A stretch of 64,000 nt of DNA from Neospora caninum Liverpool (Eukaryota; Apicomplexa; Conoidasida; Eucoccidiorida; Sarcocystidae): assembly GCF_000208865.1 (NCBI RefSeq), contig NC_018392.1, positions 1,756,793 through 1,820,792 of the forward strand, given 5' to 3'. A program made the position numbers and the translations under genes. The notes under the pieces are model-generated. The model was not told the origin of the DNA. It ran no database searches and saw only the letters and a program-made list of their open reading frames with translations. Positions 38,482 through 50,391 of the stretch are shown piece by piece; position 1 is the stretch's first letter; every line of letters starts with the position of its first letter.

Positions 38482-39639
38482 CTACGTTCAAACACAAACA
38501 GGAAAGCCAAGGACTGTCAGAGTGCTGGCCAGTTTGAAGCCTCCGTTCTTCCTCTCCTCCCTTTCCTTCAGTTGGTGCTTCTCCGGGAATGCTACTTCAG
38601 ATGAGTAGCGCATTCAAAAGCCACAAATCGCCGGGACGCCCTACACTAAAGGGTCCAGCGCGCACACCGCACTCCGCCGAACCTATCGCGGACTTTCCCC
38701 ACACGAGACGGCGCCGTGACGGCCCGGAAGAAAATGCGCGGCACGTGGGAGCTTCGTGGCACACATCTTTGCAGTTCCGCCCAAGCACATTGGATTGCCA
38801 CGACGCAGAGGCAGTTCGGACTATGCAGCTGTTGTCATTACCAACAGAAATTGCTCGATACACAGATTACTCGGTGCATAGGTCGACCGCGCGAAAAACA
38901 GTGCATCTCTACCGCACGCACCTACCTCGAGTGCATCGATGTACGGGAATCGGTATGCACGCAGAATATATCACAATTACGTAATTCGTGTTTCTGTTTA
39001 CTTACATGCGGGGTTCGCTCCTAAATGGGAGGAGCCCTCCGATCACGCTGTGTGGTTCAGAGTCTCAAATGAACAATGCACGAAAAGAGCATCCCACGTA
39101 GCATGTCCCGCGACCCAAATATGCAAAGGCCGTTTGCAACTGCTCCAGTCGAAGAGTGGCCGCAACTCTCTTCGCCGGGCATCCCTCATCCTCAGGGGAG
39201 CTGCAGGTGCGTTTTCGCGAACTCGCCAGTGCCCACCCCAGCTTTTTTCATTTGCTTACAGAATTCCGATCCTGCTTGCGCCATTCGGACGTCAGTTGTG
39301 CAGCTACAGTCGGCAATCCGCTTGAGAAGTGAACAGGCGGCGAACCTGGCCCGCAGCCAGTCGAGACCGGGAGTGCTTCCTAGGCAAACTCAACGTCCCC
39401 GTGACAACCTTCGCTCGTCGTGAGGATGTGGACACAAGGATGGAGAAAGCGATAGTCCACAAAAAACCTTTTCCCCACCAGATTTTCCGCAAGCGAAAAC
39501 GCAGCATTCCAACTACGGCCAAATGCCGGGCGGCCCTCGCAGATCACGAGCGGAAACGAAACCCCAGACGCGGGTTGTGCTCGCGTAGCCGGTCGTCCTG
39601 GACGGCAATCACCGGCTGCCTACTACCTCCTCACCATCG

Positions 39640-39855
39640 GCGAAGCAGAGAAAAAGAAGAGTGAATGAGGAGCGCGGAGGGACAGGGGAGACGGCGGGAA
39701 AAGGAGGAACAACCGAGAGACAGGGAGGCGCACGGGAACAGCAGGGAACAGGGCAGAGGACGGGCAGGGAGAGGAAAGAGGAAAGGGGAAGAAGTGAGCG
39801 AGGAAAGCCAATGAAGTGAGTGGAGAGAGGACAACAGAAGACAAGTTGACGGCAC
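39640..39855 (+). repeat. long polypurine tract
   Basis: For about 215 bp the plus strand is almost entirely A and G, with irregular GGAGA, GGGAACAG and GAGAGGAA words rather than a fixed repeat unit. The opposite strand is correspondingly pyrimidine-rich. All three minus-strand frames stay open here because a C/T-rich strand rarely forms stop codons, so the open frames are not evidence of a gene. Confidence 0.75.
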
Positions 39856-41782
39856 AGAGGGAAAAACAAAACTGGGAAAGCACAATGGAGTGTGCTCCAG
39901 TGACCGCGTACACAAAACCACGCAGTGGCGGTGCAACGCCGGGGTAGGTTATACACAACTTGAGCGAATTCGAGGACAGAAGACGAACATAGAGGGGCTT
40001 CGGAACGGCAGGTCTGAGGAAACAGTCATGACCAAAGACGGCCTACGCGGGTCGGACACCGCCATACCCGGGAGACAAAGGTGGATCAAATCTCACGAAG
40101 AAAAGTGTATGGGGGTGAAACAGAGCCAGTCGCTGCTTTGAGAAGCATACGATACTCGCCTGGATAATTAGGTGAAGGTACTACGGTCACAGAGCAGGAA
40201 CTGTCGTGGAAGAAGTTGATTTCAGGGCGAAAGACGCGCAGCTGGTATAAACGTTGACAGCAAGCCCACATGCCCGAACTTTTTTTTCCACGGTGCATGC
40301 GGTGTCAATCGAGGTGTCCAACGACGGAGCAATAGAAAACTTGACGCAAAAACGGACCGCGCAGTGGACACACCTTTGAATATAATGCCTGCAGAATATG
40401 GATATAAATAGAGATCTAGGAACTCTATCGTACATGTTTTTTGGGTCAGCTCCACGCCCCGCATGTGTCTAGAAAAGTATTAGGCAAGGGATGACCTCGC
40501 AGTCCGACCGTGGTGACTGAGAAAAAAGATCTCAACGAAAAGCGGTACGGCGTAACATCACGCTACGTTGCCTTAGGGTCGTCATTCTTCTGAATTGGGC
40601 GCTAGCGGGACGGTTTTTAATTGTGGACGCCAACAATGTTGCCGTCGTATTTTCGGCGCCGGTGCCATCGTGTCAGTCGGAGACGGACGGCAAAGCCATG
40701 GCGCCTAAGATATGAAGTTACGTATCGCAAAATCTCTGGGAGCTTTCTGTCCGTCACATTCGAAGGGCGGACACGGATGTCTTCTGAATATACCCGCCGC
40801 TGTGGCTTCTATGGGGCAGCACCGACGCTTTACCCGTCGGCAAGCAGTAGGGACACCCCTGACGGTACAGAACAGTATAGAAGCAAAAGAAGTTGTCGCT
40901 TTTTTCGATATCCAGTCTTTTGTGTGATTACGCACTTGTAAGTAATCTGTACTTGACAAGGATTGGTCGACTAGCAGCAGTTGTTGTTGAACAGCCTCAG
41001 CTGGCCCGTCGATGTACGGGACAGGGCCTCGACCAGTGTTCTCGTAACCGCTCGCGGGCGGACTCCGATGGAGTCCTCCTGTAGGTAATGCCAAGGCGCG
41101 CACGACGGTTGAAGAGTACATTTTAGTACTGTTCGCTTGCCCTAGCATCCATTCGGACCCCCAATTGCCTCGAGGCCGAGCGTGGCCATCCATCTGCCAA
41201 ACTCCTCTGAAAAAGCAAAGCGGACGATCTCATCCACTTGGAAAAACACACTGTTTCTCCTGTTCAGGTGCCCTCCTTCATTGCTCTGCTGTGTTTGTTC
41301 ACCAACGCTGAAAACGCTGGATATGATTTTGAAGCAGTGGAACGTTCTATATAACGCGATCCCAGTGCAAAAGCAGCATTCTGCTAGATTGCCTCATCAT
41401 TTACGGTATGAAGAGCTCTTCTCTGCAGCCCAATATCTTGGGGGGTACAGTTGCGCGGCACAGTCGCACCATCCCTCCACGTAGCGCAGACTCTCATCTA
41501 GTAGGTTATGCATGGTAACGAATGCAAAGCAGGAAGTTGGAAAAAGCTGTCGAGAGAGATGCACCAATTCAGTACCTTCTCAGTGGCCAAGCACATGCAC
41601 CGGGTACGGCCATATCCCAAGAAGTAGCTCTGACTCAATGCCACTTTGCATGCGTTGGTTGGATCCTGATATAGCAAGGCGTCCGATTTCCTTGTTCTGC
41701 ATAAAATGGCCATCTGGTCCATGTCGAGCCAAACGCGAAAAATAAAGCGCTTCATGGAGCTACAGAAACGCTGCGTTTCTTT

Positions 41783-41808
41783 GGGGGGGGTGGAGGGGGG
41801 GGGGGGGG
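41783..41808. repeat. interrupted poly-G run
   Basis: Runs of eight and fourteen G residues on the plus strand, separated by TGGA, lie in the spacer. The pattern could form a G-quadruplex, but no function is evident. Confidence 0.75.
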
Positions 41809-43252
41809 TTGCTCCAAATTGTCGAGCTCTTCTCACATATGGATGAGGAATGGATTGCTGGTTGAGGCAGGAAAGGCCTTTCTGTGGGCCCGAGAAGACG
41901 TAAAATGCAGCGCATTTCACAGCCGTTGTCGCGTGCACCGCCCCAGCTGATCCTTTCGCTTGCTGTATCCCGGAAAAGCATGGCCGGCTGAATACTAAGA
42001 TTTAGCCATGTGTTACGGTGGAGCTGGATAAGCAAAGTGGTGTTTGAGTCCACACCAGACAAACTTTCTTCAGTCGGAGGGAGGTTGTTCTAACTGGTAT
42101 GCAGAGCCCTACACATATATGTATACTTACGTACTGTGCACTGCGTGAACTGGCCTCTTCGGTTGTGCGAACCGGTTACAATGCCGCTTTAGTCTCCGTG
42201 GTACCTGAGTCGAAGGTCCAGATCCGTTGACGCACCTTCCCTTCTTCCCTTCCGTTCGCGTGTTACCTGGACAGAATCCTCCAACACTGCTTTGCAAGAA
42301 CTTGTCGCGGCCCCTTCACAATCTCCGTCCAAGATACAAGCTCAGCTGACACGTGCACGCTGTCAGCCTGTTACGGTAAAACGGCTCTTTGCTGGTGCCA
42401 AATCGAGTCTATCAGACATAGCCACGACCGCCACTTTTAGTGTTGCGGGGAGCCGTCGCATGCAACATGACATCGCAGCCGACGGCTCGTGGATAAACAG
42501 ACACGAACCTGTTGTCATGTATGTAGTACGAAAAAACAACGAACGAGACAGCCGCAGTCGATGATGCTGGACGCTTATCCTAAACAAACATGCACTCCAA
42601 CGGCCCGTTAGTGCGGTGCTAAGAGTACCCGTTTCCCAGCAGCGGATGGTTGGTGATAGACAAGCGCATCCGTTGATGGCTGTCTTCCCCGCTAAAAAGT
42701 TACTCCATCCTACTGCGAACGTCTTTGGTCTGGAGCTCTGGCTATCGGGAGAGACGTGACATATTTCTGTACTGGTTAGCATAGATACGGGGCTATGGTG
42801 GCCCCCTCCCGGCGGTGTGACATCCCTCGCTTTTCCCTCGTGCTTGAAGATCATCTGCAACTCATTCATGCGTCTGCGTCCGCGCCAGCTGTGCAACACG
42901 TGAGAGGCATGTCACAAAAGCAAAAAAACTCGGACGCCCCCCACGGTTCCGCCTCCTATGGTCGGAACCTATTTCAAATGGTGTCTAGCGCCGACAAAGT
43001 CACGCCTGTCGAAATATTCGTCTTTCGTCGACTACGGAAGAACTCCCACGCATCAGTAACGCAAGCGTGATCCTAAAAAATTTTCGGGCGGCACGGCGGG
43101 CCAATGTCGCATTGCCACCCTGTGCTTCTCACATTACAGTGCATGTGACGCGTAGCTTAGTTTAGGATAATCAATCGCATTCTCCTGCCTTTTTATGGTC
43201 CTGGAAAGGGCTTGGTTGCTGATGTGTTAAGTGCCTTACAACTGGGCCATCT

Positions 43253-46200
43253 TTAAAGCGCCGCAGTCGCTTGGGGCTGTTGCTCAGGCATTTCAACAGC
43301 GGGATCAGGAGAAGCACAGGACAGCTCAGGAGAGGTTAAATCGCCTGTCGTTTCAGCTTCACTTGGTGGGGCAGCGCCCAATACAGACCCTGCCGGCATC
43401 GAACAGCTTGCCACATCTTTCTCCATCAGTTGTCCTGCATCACTCATAGCCGGTAGCTGCTCCACAGAGACAATGGGAGTAGCCTTCGCATTTGCGAAGC
43501 TCGTCAACCCTGGAGACGCTCGCGCCGGAGATTGTCCTTCGTCAGGGGTAAGCGCTGGCAGTGTCCCCTCAGGGGTTCCTTGGCCCGCTTCAGAGACCGG
43601 CAGAGACAGCAGCTCAGGTGTTACCTTTTCGGCAGACATGCCGTCACTGTCGTGTGTCACAGACCGCGTACGCAGCGTCAGGATTGGCAACGGAATCATC
43701 TCGCTGGATTTTGTTGACTGGATATTGTGTTCGGTGTTTCCATCTGTCAGACGATCTACTACACACTCAGTGTTCTCGACTGTTTCGACCGGCGTCGGAG
43801 ACGTCGGCGACTGCGGCCCTACGCAGTCTTGTGCCGCTGCCGGATCCTGATGACATGCGTCGCTCTTAACTGCGGTAGCTTCCGACCGTGGTCCTTGGTC
43901 TAGCTCCCTGGATGCATTCCTCTTCTCTTCATCAGAATCCTCCTCGTCAGCTTCTTGGATGGGCTCTTGACAGATAGCCGCTATATCTGCGGCCGAGAGG
44001 GGCACGGGCTGGAGAAGGCGTCTAAGTCCCTCCGCAAATTGAAGGACATTCGCGTATTTGTCGTTAGATGATCCCCCAGTTCCTTCGGTCCAAGCAGACG
44101 ACGCCGAAGATACTTCTGAATTCATGTTTTCCCCATACGCCTCAACAACCTTATCCGCGAACTCGATGCCTTTCGCATCTCTGCAAACAGCGGAAAAATC
44201 CAGTGGCGTGTGAGACATACAAAAACCTCGGACACACACTATCGAACCGCTGAGCCCTCGAGGGAAACGTCTTTCCTTGTTGAGGATCCCCCCACAACGC
44301 CCTGTACCAGCCTCCAGGGAATCAGGTATTGCTAAGGCAGGACGACCTAACGGTTGTCGCAGCGCCCGCCGCGAACGTCTCGCGCATCTATTCGGAGTCG
44401 GAGTCCTTTCCTCTAAGAGCAAATGGTTTAAGTCTTCGGGCGTGCGTCACGCACGCACGTTGCGGAAGATTCGCAACAGCCAATACCTACCGTAGATTCG
44501 CGCAGGCCTCCGGACAGTATGAGCAGGCCAGGCCCACGGTGTACAGGCCTTGGTAGACGACGTCAGGGACTCGCATCATTTTATCCGTGTTGAGCCACGA
44601 AAGACATTTCGTCCACACCTAAGTAGGCATCACGAGAGGAAAAAAGCAGAAAAGCGACGAGGCTCGAGATGTCACACGGAGTGTACTGTACCTCGCAAAA
44701 CGGTAGTCTACAGTTTGCCTGTCGGACGGCACTCGGCAGTGACTTACGTCTGGAAGTTTAGACAGGATTTCTGCGTGAGCGGGTTGAGCGCGCTGGTAGT
44801 TGGCTAGGACGGCGAAGCCATTTTCGAGTACGAGTGGTTCTTCGTGATGCATTTCCATTTTCTTTAGAGTCCACTGAAATAGCTGTCGACGTCGAACGAA
44901 GTCCTCGCACAACTCAGCGTTGTCAAGAGGAAGGAAACGCAAAGCACCAAACACCCAGCAGACGTAGGTGGCCGAACAGAAAACATCCAGGTCGGATGCT
45001 ACACTGTCGATTGCTGGTTCGGCCGCACCAGCCTTTATCCACTTCTGAACAGAAGATGAGCACGGCACACGAAACAAGAGTAAAGCGAAATGGACAATGC
45101 TGGGACCCGGAAACGATTCAGTAATGAAAGGTGGGAACGGAGGCTCGCTGGGTCAAAATAATGGCGAAGTCTCCTACAGACCACTAGAAGAACGGGCGTG
45201 CAGCAAATTCCTCTTTGCTACCAGGAGAATTTGATCGGAATAAATTTCTACAAAACGATTCCGCTCCATAGTGAAGACAGACGCTGGACGTACAGGTGAA
45301 ATGAAGCCGAAAACGTACCATTTAGATAATTGCGACAGACCCTCTGTATTGGTGCAGCCAAATCGGTATTCAAAACTTGCTTCCTAACCCTCGGCAACCG
45401 GCATAGTGCGATCGCTAACCAAATCAGTTAAACAATTAGTCGAACACACGGAGCGCATTGACTCAGGTTGCATACAATTCGTTAAGTAAACGTACGCGTA
45501 CCTGCGCGTACTCGTCGCCGTCCAAGCTAGTAGCAAAGATCAGCCGCCAGACGAGGGTGACCAACTCAACCGCAAGAAGTTGGCCTTCGTCAGTCTGTAG
45601 GTTCTCTGTCATAGAGGCACCAGCGGAGTCCGACTTTTTGTTGTCATCGCTCGCTTGTTCCCGTTCTTCTTTGGGCCCTCCGGCTGCGCCCACTTCTGTA
45701 TTCTGAGCTGGAGCCAGGCCCTTGGCAGATGCTCCTGTCGCATCGCTGTCTCCCGCAGGCGAGCTGCTACCCTTTGGGTCGCTTCCGTCCGACGTTTCGC
45801 CTTGCTCTGGACAGCCGCTTTGTGCTGCTTGTGGTTGCGCTGGTTCTCGCTCCTGGCAACGCCTGTAGTACTTCTTCAGCAAAATCGCGATGTCCTCCAG
45901 GCCCTGAAACACAACAAAGTTCGCACAGCGGAATACCACGGAAGGTACGGCAGTGGTAGCAAAACAGAGCTTGCGGAGATTGAGAAAACGACACTGTTAG
46001 CGTATAAGCAAGCGGGCCAGTCCAGCTTAGTGGAAGCATTCACCCCCTGACCGTATCTGCAAGGGACTAGAAATCTGGGAGCCTCCCACCGTCGAAAACC
46101 GAGTGACGTGAGACCACAACCACTGAGAGCGTTAACAACCCGTTAACTTTGACAGAAAGAAGTATAAGCATCTTCAGCTTCCATCGATCACTCCCGAACG

Positions 46201-47728
46201 ATTCAGTTGTACTTGGAATCACGAGGTTTGTAGCTACAAATCGTGCACGGAGTAGGATGCTCGCATTTCCCCTCTCTTCACACACAACCATACTGCGAAC
46301 GGTCTCCTCCCGCCCCAAGAGCTTACATGTGAGCTGGCGAGTTTCTTTGAGGTTTCATCGTTTAGAGACATGTGTACTAGGATCGCAAGGGCGGAGACGC
46401 ACAAACCAGCATCATCCTGATTGTCGCGCAGACAGCCCAGGCAGAGCTCCAGAACCCTCGCCTCAAGTAGGGCATGACGCGTCTGTTCACAGAGGCACAA
46501 GACACCGGCAGAGGAGAAGCAGTTTACGTTCAGGCAGGCTGGCGATCATATTCACCTCTCCGCCGTTGGAGTCACTGCAAGGTGGGATAAAACAGGTTAT
46601 AGCTTCCGGACCTGATCGCTTTGCATCCTTCTGCTAGCTCCGCCTACCAGCTACCAACAAAGCTCTGCTAGATTTCTCATCTAACATTGAGAGAGAAAGA
46701 AACCCCCGACGATCAACGCCTGCCCCCTTCAGAGCTGTACAAAAGGCACATTCGTTATGGGTTTGCCTATTCGCGCGCTGACAAATTTCCGATGTTAGAG
46801 TGACTCGCCATCGACATCTCCTACAACTTTATGTGTCTTGGGAAGCAAAAAGCTCCAGACAACTCCTCGTTGTGGAGCAAACACATCCGCAGTGGAATCC
46901 TATGTCTGTAATCGGCTCGACTGGAGTCTCTTGCGCCGAAATGGTGTGGCCTGAGGCAATACTTACAGGATGGTTCGACTCCATAGGGTTCAGCCTGACG
47001 AGTAGCCATTCCAGCCGGTGCAGCCACTCAATTTTCTGTTCAACTCTGTCCGCACAGCTCGCTTTCATGACGCACCACACAGCGCGCATCTCTTCCGTGG
47101 TTGGCTCGGCACCTGTTGACGAGCCATCATTTCCACAACTAGATCTCTCTTCACTCTGAGCTGTCAATGCTGTCCGAGAGGTACTGTTGAACGCCTTAAA
47201 GAATGCGGATGCTTCTTCCATGCAAGCTGAATTGTTACGGTTTCCGCCGGAGCCTGACGCCTCACTGCACGCTGGATCACACACTCCTTTTGTCTCGCGT
47301 GGAGTCCCAGGGTCTTGTGAGCTCGAGACGGTATCTCCGCTCCCTGATGAGCGAAGGAAATTGCGAAAAGGAAATTTCCGGTTGTTCAATTTCGCGCCGA
47401 TGCTCTGGCGGAGTGAGCGGCGCGGACTAGCCTGATCCCCAGTCTCCTGTTCAGGCAGCTCCGCACGGCCTACCTCGGCCGTGCCGTCAGCACCGTCCAG
47501 CAAGGGGACCTGCGTCTCGGCCTGTCCTTTTTTTAGTATCATTGTTGCTGCTGGGTCGCCATCTTCTCCGTTCATCTGCTGGGAGGCCCGGCGGCCAAAC
47601 AACCCTCCTGCAGCCACTCGTTTCTTTAGACTCGAAGATGGCCCCGCAGCGCACGCAGCCTTCCTCGCCAAGTGGCTGTTGGGCAAACATGAGCAAACCT
47701 GGCCGGGGGCTGACTGCGTGCACCCCAT
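43253..47728 (-). CDS. N-myristoylated/palmitoylated ARM/HEAT-like repeat protein
   Basis: Six exons join in phase: 47728-46967, 46482-46327, 45903-45502, 45044-44748, 44618-44491, 44180-43253 (890 aa). The protein begins MGCTQSAPGQVCSCLPN. Gly2 with Ser6 fits an N-myristoylation signal, and Cys3, Cys12 and Cys14 are candidate palmitoylation sites, so dual-acyl attachment to a membrane is likely. A Ser-rich, probably disordered stretch follows to about residue 200. Helical repeats run from about 215 to 590, with ARM/HEAT-like blocks around ALLEARVLELCLGCL, VSALAILVHMSLND, VELVTLVWRLIFATS and YQGLYTVGLACSYCPEA. An acidic loop interrupts them near residue 320-400, and an acidic Ser/Pro-rich tail ends the protein. 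The arrangement recalls acylated armadillo adaptors such as yeast Vac8 and apicomplexan ARO, but the length and sequence differ and I do not assign it to either. An extra small exon between 46966 and 46483 cannot be excluded. Confidence 0.75.
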
Positions 47729-48990
47729 TGTCCTCCGCTTTTGTGGTGTGCGAGCGGATAGAAGGAGAAAAGTGGAATCACCCCCTCACGAGGTTATGAC
47801 TTCCTGACCGTTTCGCCAGGGGTCTTAAAAAGGTGAACGGTGAGAGACGGCATACGACGGTCAAACCGCATAGTCGAGTGAAGATCGAGTCTTCGATGAC
47901 AGGTGGTGCGCACTCCTTTCCTGTGCAATTTCACGTTTTTCCTGTGCACGACAGCATCCCACGTAGCGCCTCGAAAGCGAGGGGAAATGCTGGAAAAAAG
48001 TCAGGGCTGCCACTTTCCGCAGAACAAAAGAGACTTCGTTGTACACATTCAACCCTCGTCGTATCCGTGCATGAAAGAAACCCTGAGGCGCAATGAACCT
48101 CGCTCGCTCGTATCGGGGCGGTGAGCGCTCGAAAGCAGCAGCTGCAAAGTCCCGAACCGCGTGGCTCACCCGGACGCGTGAATAACGTGATGCGCATAAA
48201 TTCGCCCTTTCCTCATTTTTGTGTGGAGCGAGTTTCTGCAGCGGCATATACGCTAGGCAGCTACCTCCATTCTTTTGCTAATTTTTTCAGCAGCCGGTGC
48301 TGCTTCTGTGTGTGCGTGTTAAGTTCGGCCTTCATCCGGCACTGAACAGGAAGTGTCTTGACGGTGTTTCGCCGGCTGCCGCTCATCGGCATGCACGATA
48401 TTGCTGCTCTCCGTCCATTTGGAGCTGGACGATGGGCGTACTCGCCCTAACAAGTAATTCTTGAAGGCTTATTTATGCTTCCCTGCGATGACCGTTTAAA
48501 GGAGGGAGCGGCTCCGCCACCTGTAGGACATCAAATTAAAATTGCAGCGCCTGAGTTGCTAGGGACCGAACCTCACCTCGGTATCCATGCCTCTGGTCAG
48601 AGGAGAGACAGCCGGCAGGCTATCCTTTGTTGTCCAGTAACAAATGCATATTAAGGATGCTCGAGTGTCCGTCTTTCTACAGTCACTAACACAGCGTCGT
48701 TTCCCCAAGGTGTCATCTCTTTCCGCCGGTCGAAGTCGTCCTTGGTTCGTCCGGTGCACAAGAATGGTCGTGAAAAAAAAGTTGTTGCCCTCGAGTGGAG
48801 ATTTCGCGCCAACTGCAGGTTTAAACCAGTGCCGCCTTTCGAACGTCCTTATAGGTCCCTAAATGTAGCAACACTGTATTACGCCGACAGCCCAGTTTGG
48901 AAGTGTTCGGCCTCAACAAGCAACTACCTCCAAGGAGTATTACATATCATCAGCATTTTTTCCCGGCTACACTTTTTTTTCGCGTGCATG

Positions 48991-49030
48991 GCTCGACTGA
49001 TCACGGTATTCACACGACTGTACAGATACA
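48991..49030 (+). repeat. left arm of an inverted repeat
   Basis: This 40-bp segment matches the reverse complement of 49572-49611 at 36 of 40 positions by eye. Similarity continues weakly outward on the side of lower coordinates. It sits just before the first copy of the 222-bp direct repeat. Confidence 0.75.
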
Positions 49031-49033
49031 GAC

Positions 49034-49255
49034 CACAAACTCCACACCGAGTTCTTTCAGTGAAAGAACAGACACATCCACAACCCATGGGCGGACACTG
49101 AGCATCAGACGCAGTTCGCTATCCTTCGAATGTAACTGCCTACACGAAACTATCTCTCGCAAACAAACCACGCCGTACGAAATGTCTGCCGTCGAAACAC
49201 AAGTTCGACATCGTGCTTTGACAGCGGTCGACGACACGGCCCTCCGTGCCAATAG
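49034..49255 (+). repeat. 222-bp direct repeat, copy 1
   Basis: This segment is repeated without gaps at 49701-49922, offset 667 bp, with about ten substitutions by eye. It starts CACAAACTCCACACCGAG and ends GTGCCAATAG in both copies. No long conserved reading frame is shared, so it looks like a non-coding dispersed or duplicated element. Confidence 0.85.
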
Positions 49256-49571
49256 CCTCGTGCTGTCACAGAGCCCCTTCGACGCCAAACAAAAAAGTTA
49301 ACAGCCGCTGTCGCGAACCTATACACACTTTTAAAATGTATATCGTCGAGAAGACTCTCTCTTGATGGGACCCAATTTGGATTCAGAAGTTTTCATCCGC
49401 AGCTTCCATCAAATTGTAGGGGGTGTGACTCCAGTCAGCAGTTTACTCTTTTATATGTGCTGAGGCAGCCTCGCCTCTCGTGCCGACACCTGTCCTATTA
49501 TACGGTCTCGTACGTGCTCTGGGACAGCACGCGTGCCCATTCCGGTCATGTGCAACGTCAGCATCGCAGTC

Positions 49572-49611
49572 TGTATCTGTACAGTCGTGTTAATACCGTG
49601 ACTAGTCGAAC
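49572..49611 (-). repeat. right arm of the inverted repeat
   Basis: Reverse-complement partner of 48991-49030. Between this arm and the second direct repeat copy (49701) are about 90 bp of sequence not seen elsewhere in the window. Confidence 0.75.
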
Positions 49612-49700
49612 CACGCACCCGACTGTAACGGGGAGAAACACTTACAGTTCCCTCCAACCAACCGTTCGATCAACAAGATCACTGTACCTCCTGCAGTCTT

Positions 49701-49922
49701 CACAAACTCCACACCGAGTTCTTTCAGTGAAAGAACAAACACATCCACAACCAATGGGCGGACACTGAGCATCAGACGCAGTTCGCTATCCTTCAAATAT
49801 AACTGCCTACACGAAACTATCTCTCGAAAACAAACCACCCCGTATGAAATGCCTGCCGTCGAAACACAAGTTTGACATCGTGATTTGACAGCGGTCGACG
49901 ACACGGCCCTCCGTGCCAATAG
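49701..49922 (+). repeat. 222-bp direct repeat, copy 2
   Basis: Second copy of the element at 49034-49255, same orientation, ungapped, with about ten substitutions. Both copies end abruptly at the same base, after which flanking sequence is unrelated. Confidence 0.85.
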
Positions 49923-50391
49923 TTCTCGATCAGCGACTTAGTATTTGGCAGTAAACGGGAGTTTGACAGCAAGAAAGAGAGCGGAACGGAATGTGGGAAA
50001 GTGGCCACAGCAACTGATTCGCCCCTACCGAGGCTACATGCCGTAACTGCGCCCCAGTGGCACCTGTGAAATCACAACGCTCATCGGTTCAGATCAGCCA
50101 TTTCTCGTAACTCGGGAAAGCCTAACATAACCGGCAGGGGATTATAACACGCACGAGGACAGCCGATATACCCCAATGGTCAGCTGGACACCACGACTTC
50201 CCGATGCCCCCGCAAAAAAGTACGTAAAAGGTATGTTAGAGACTTCGACTAGCGTTGGAGCACACTGTTTCATTCGATAGTCCACGCAGACCAGTGTAAA
50301 CTTGCACAGTCCTGCAGCGCTATACTAGTCACGCGGAGCAAATTTGGCGAGTGTGCTGCCACCGTGGGGGCGACCGCAGACAAATTCAATC

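Larger units (their letters stand above)
38482..43252. other. intergenic spacer with simple repeats
   Basis: This is 4.8 kb between the SAM carrier gene and the 3' end of the ARM/HEAT-like gene. It must contain the unplaced first carrier exon and promoter on the minus strand. The other open frames, such as those at 40705-41193 and 42363-42899 (-), are short, lack recognisable motifs and have no clear splice partners. A purine-rich tract and G runs are listed separately. Confidence 0.45.
47729..50391. other. intergenic spacer with repeat element
   Basis: The spacer lies between the stop of NAR1 and the start of the acylated ARM-like gene, both on the minus strand. It holds the promoter of the latter. 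Open frames here are short; several at 48897-49919 arise from a duplicated non-coding segment, annotated separately. No protein or RNA gene was recognised. Confidence 0.5.

Noticed and set aside
39609..39958. Three overlapping minus-strand open frames of 100-115 codons
   Set aside because: They coincide with the polypurine tract, where the pyrimidine-rich complementary strand cannot easily form stop codons. The products are low-complexity Leu/Ser/Phe/Pro.
41783..41808. G-rich runs as telomere or G-quadruplex regulators
   Set aside because: They are isolated homopolymers, not TTTAGGG-type telomeric repeats, and lie in spacer or intron sequence with nothing linking them to a gene function.
48897..49919. 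Short frames with similar products in the repeat region
   Set aside because: Their similarity comes from the 222-bp DNA duplication. Frames are broken or shifted between copies, and there is no signal peptide or splice context.
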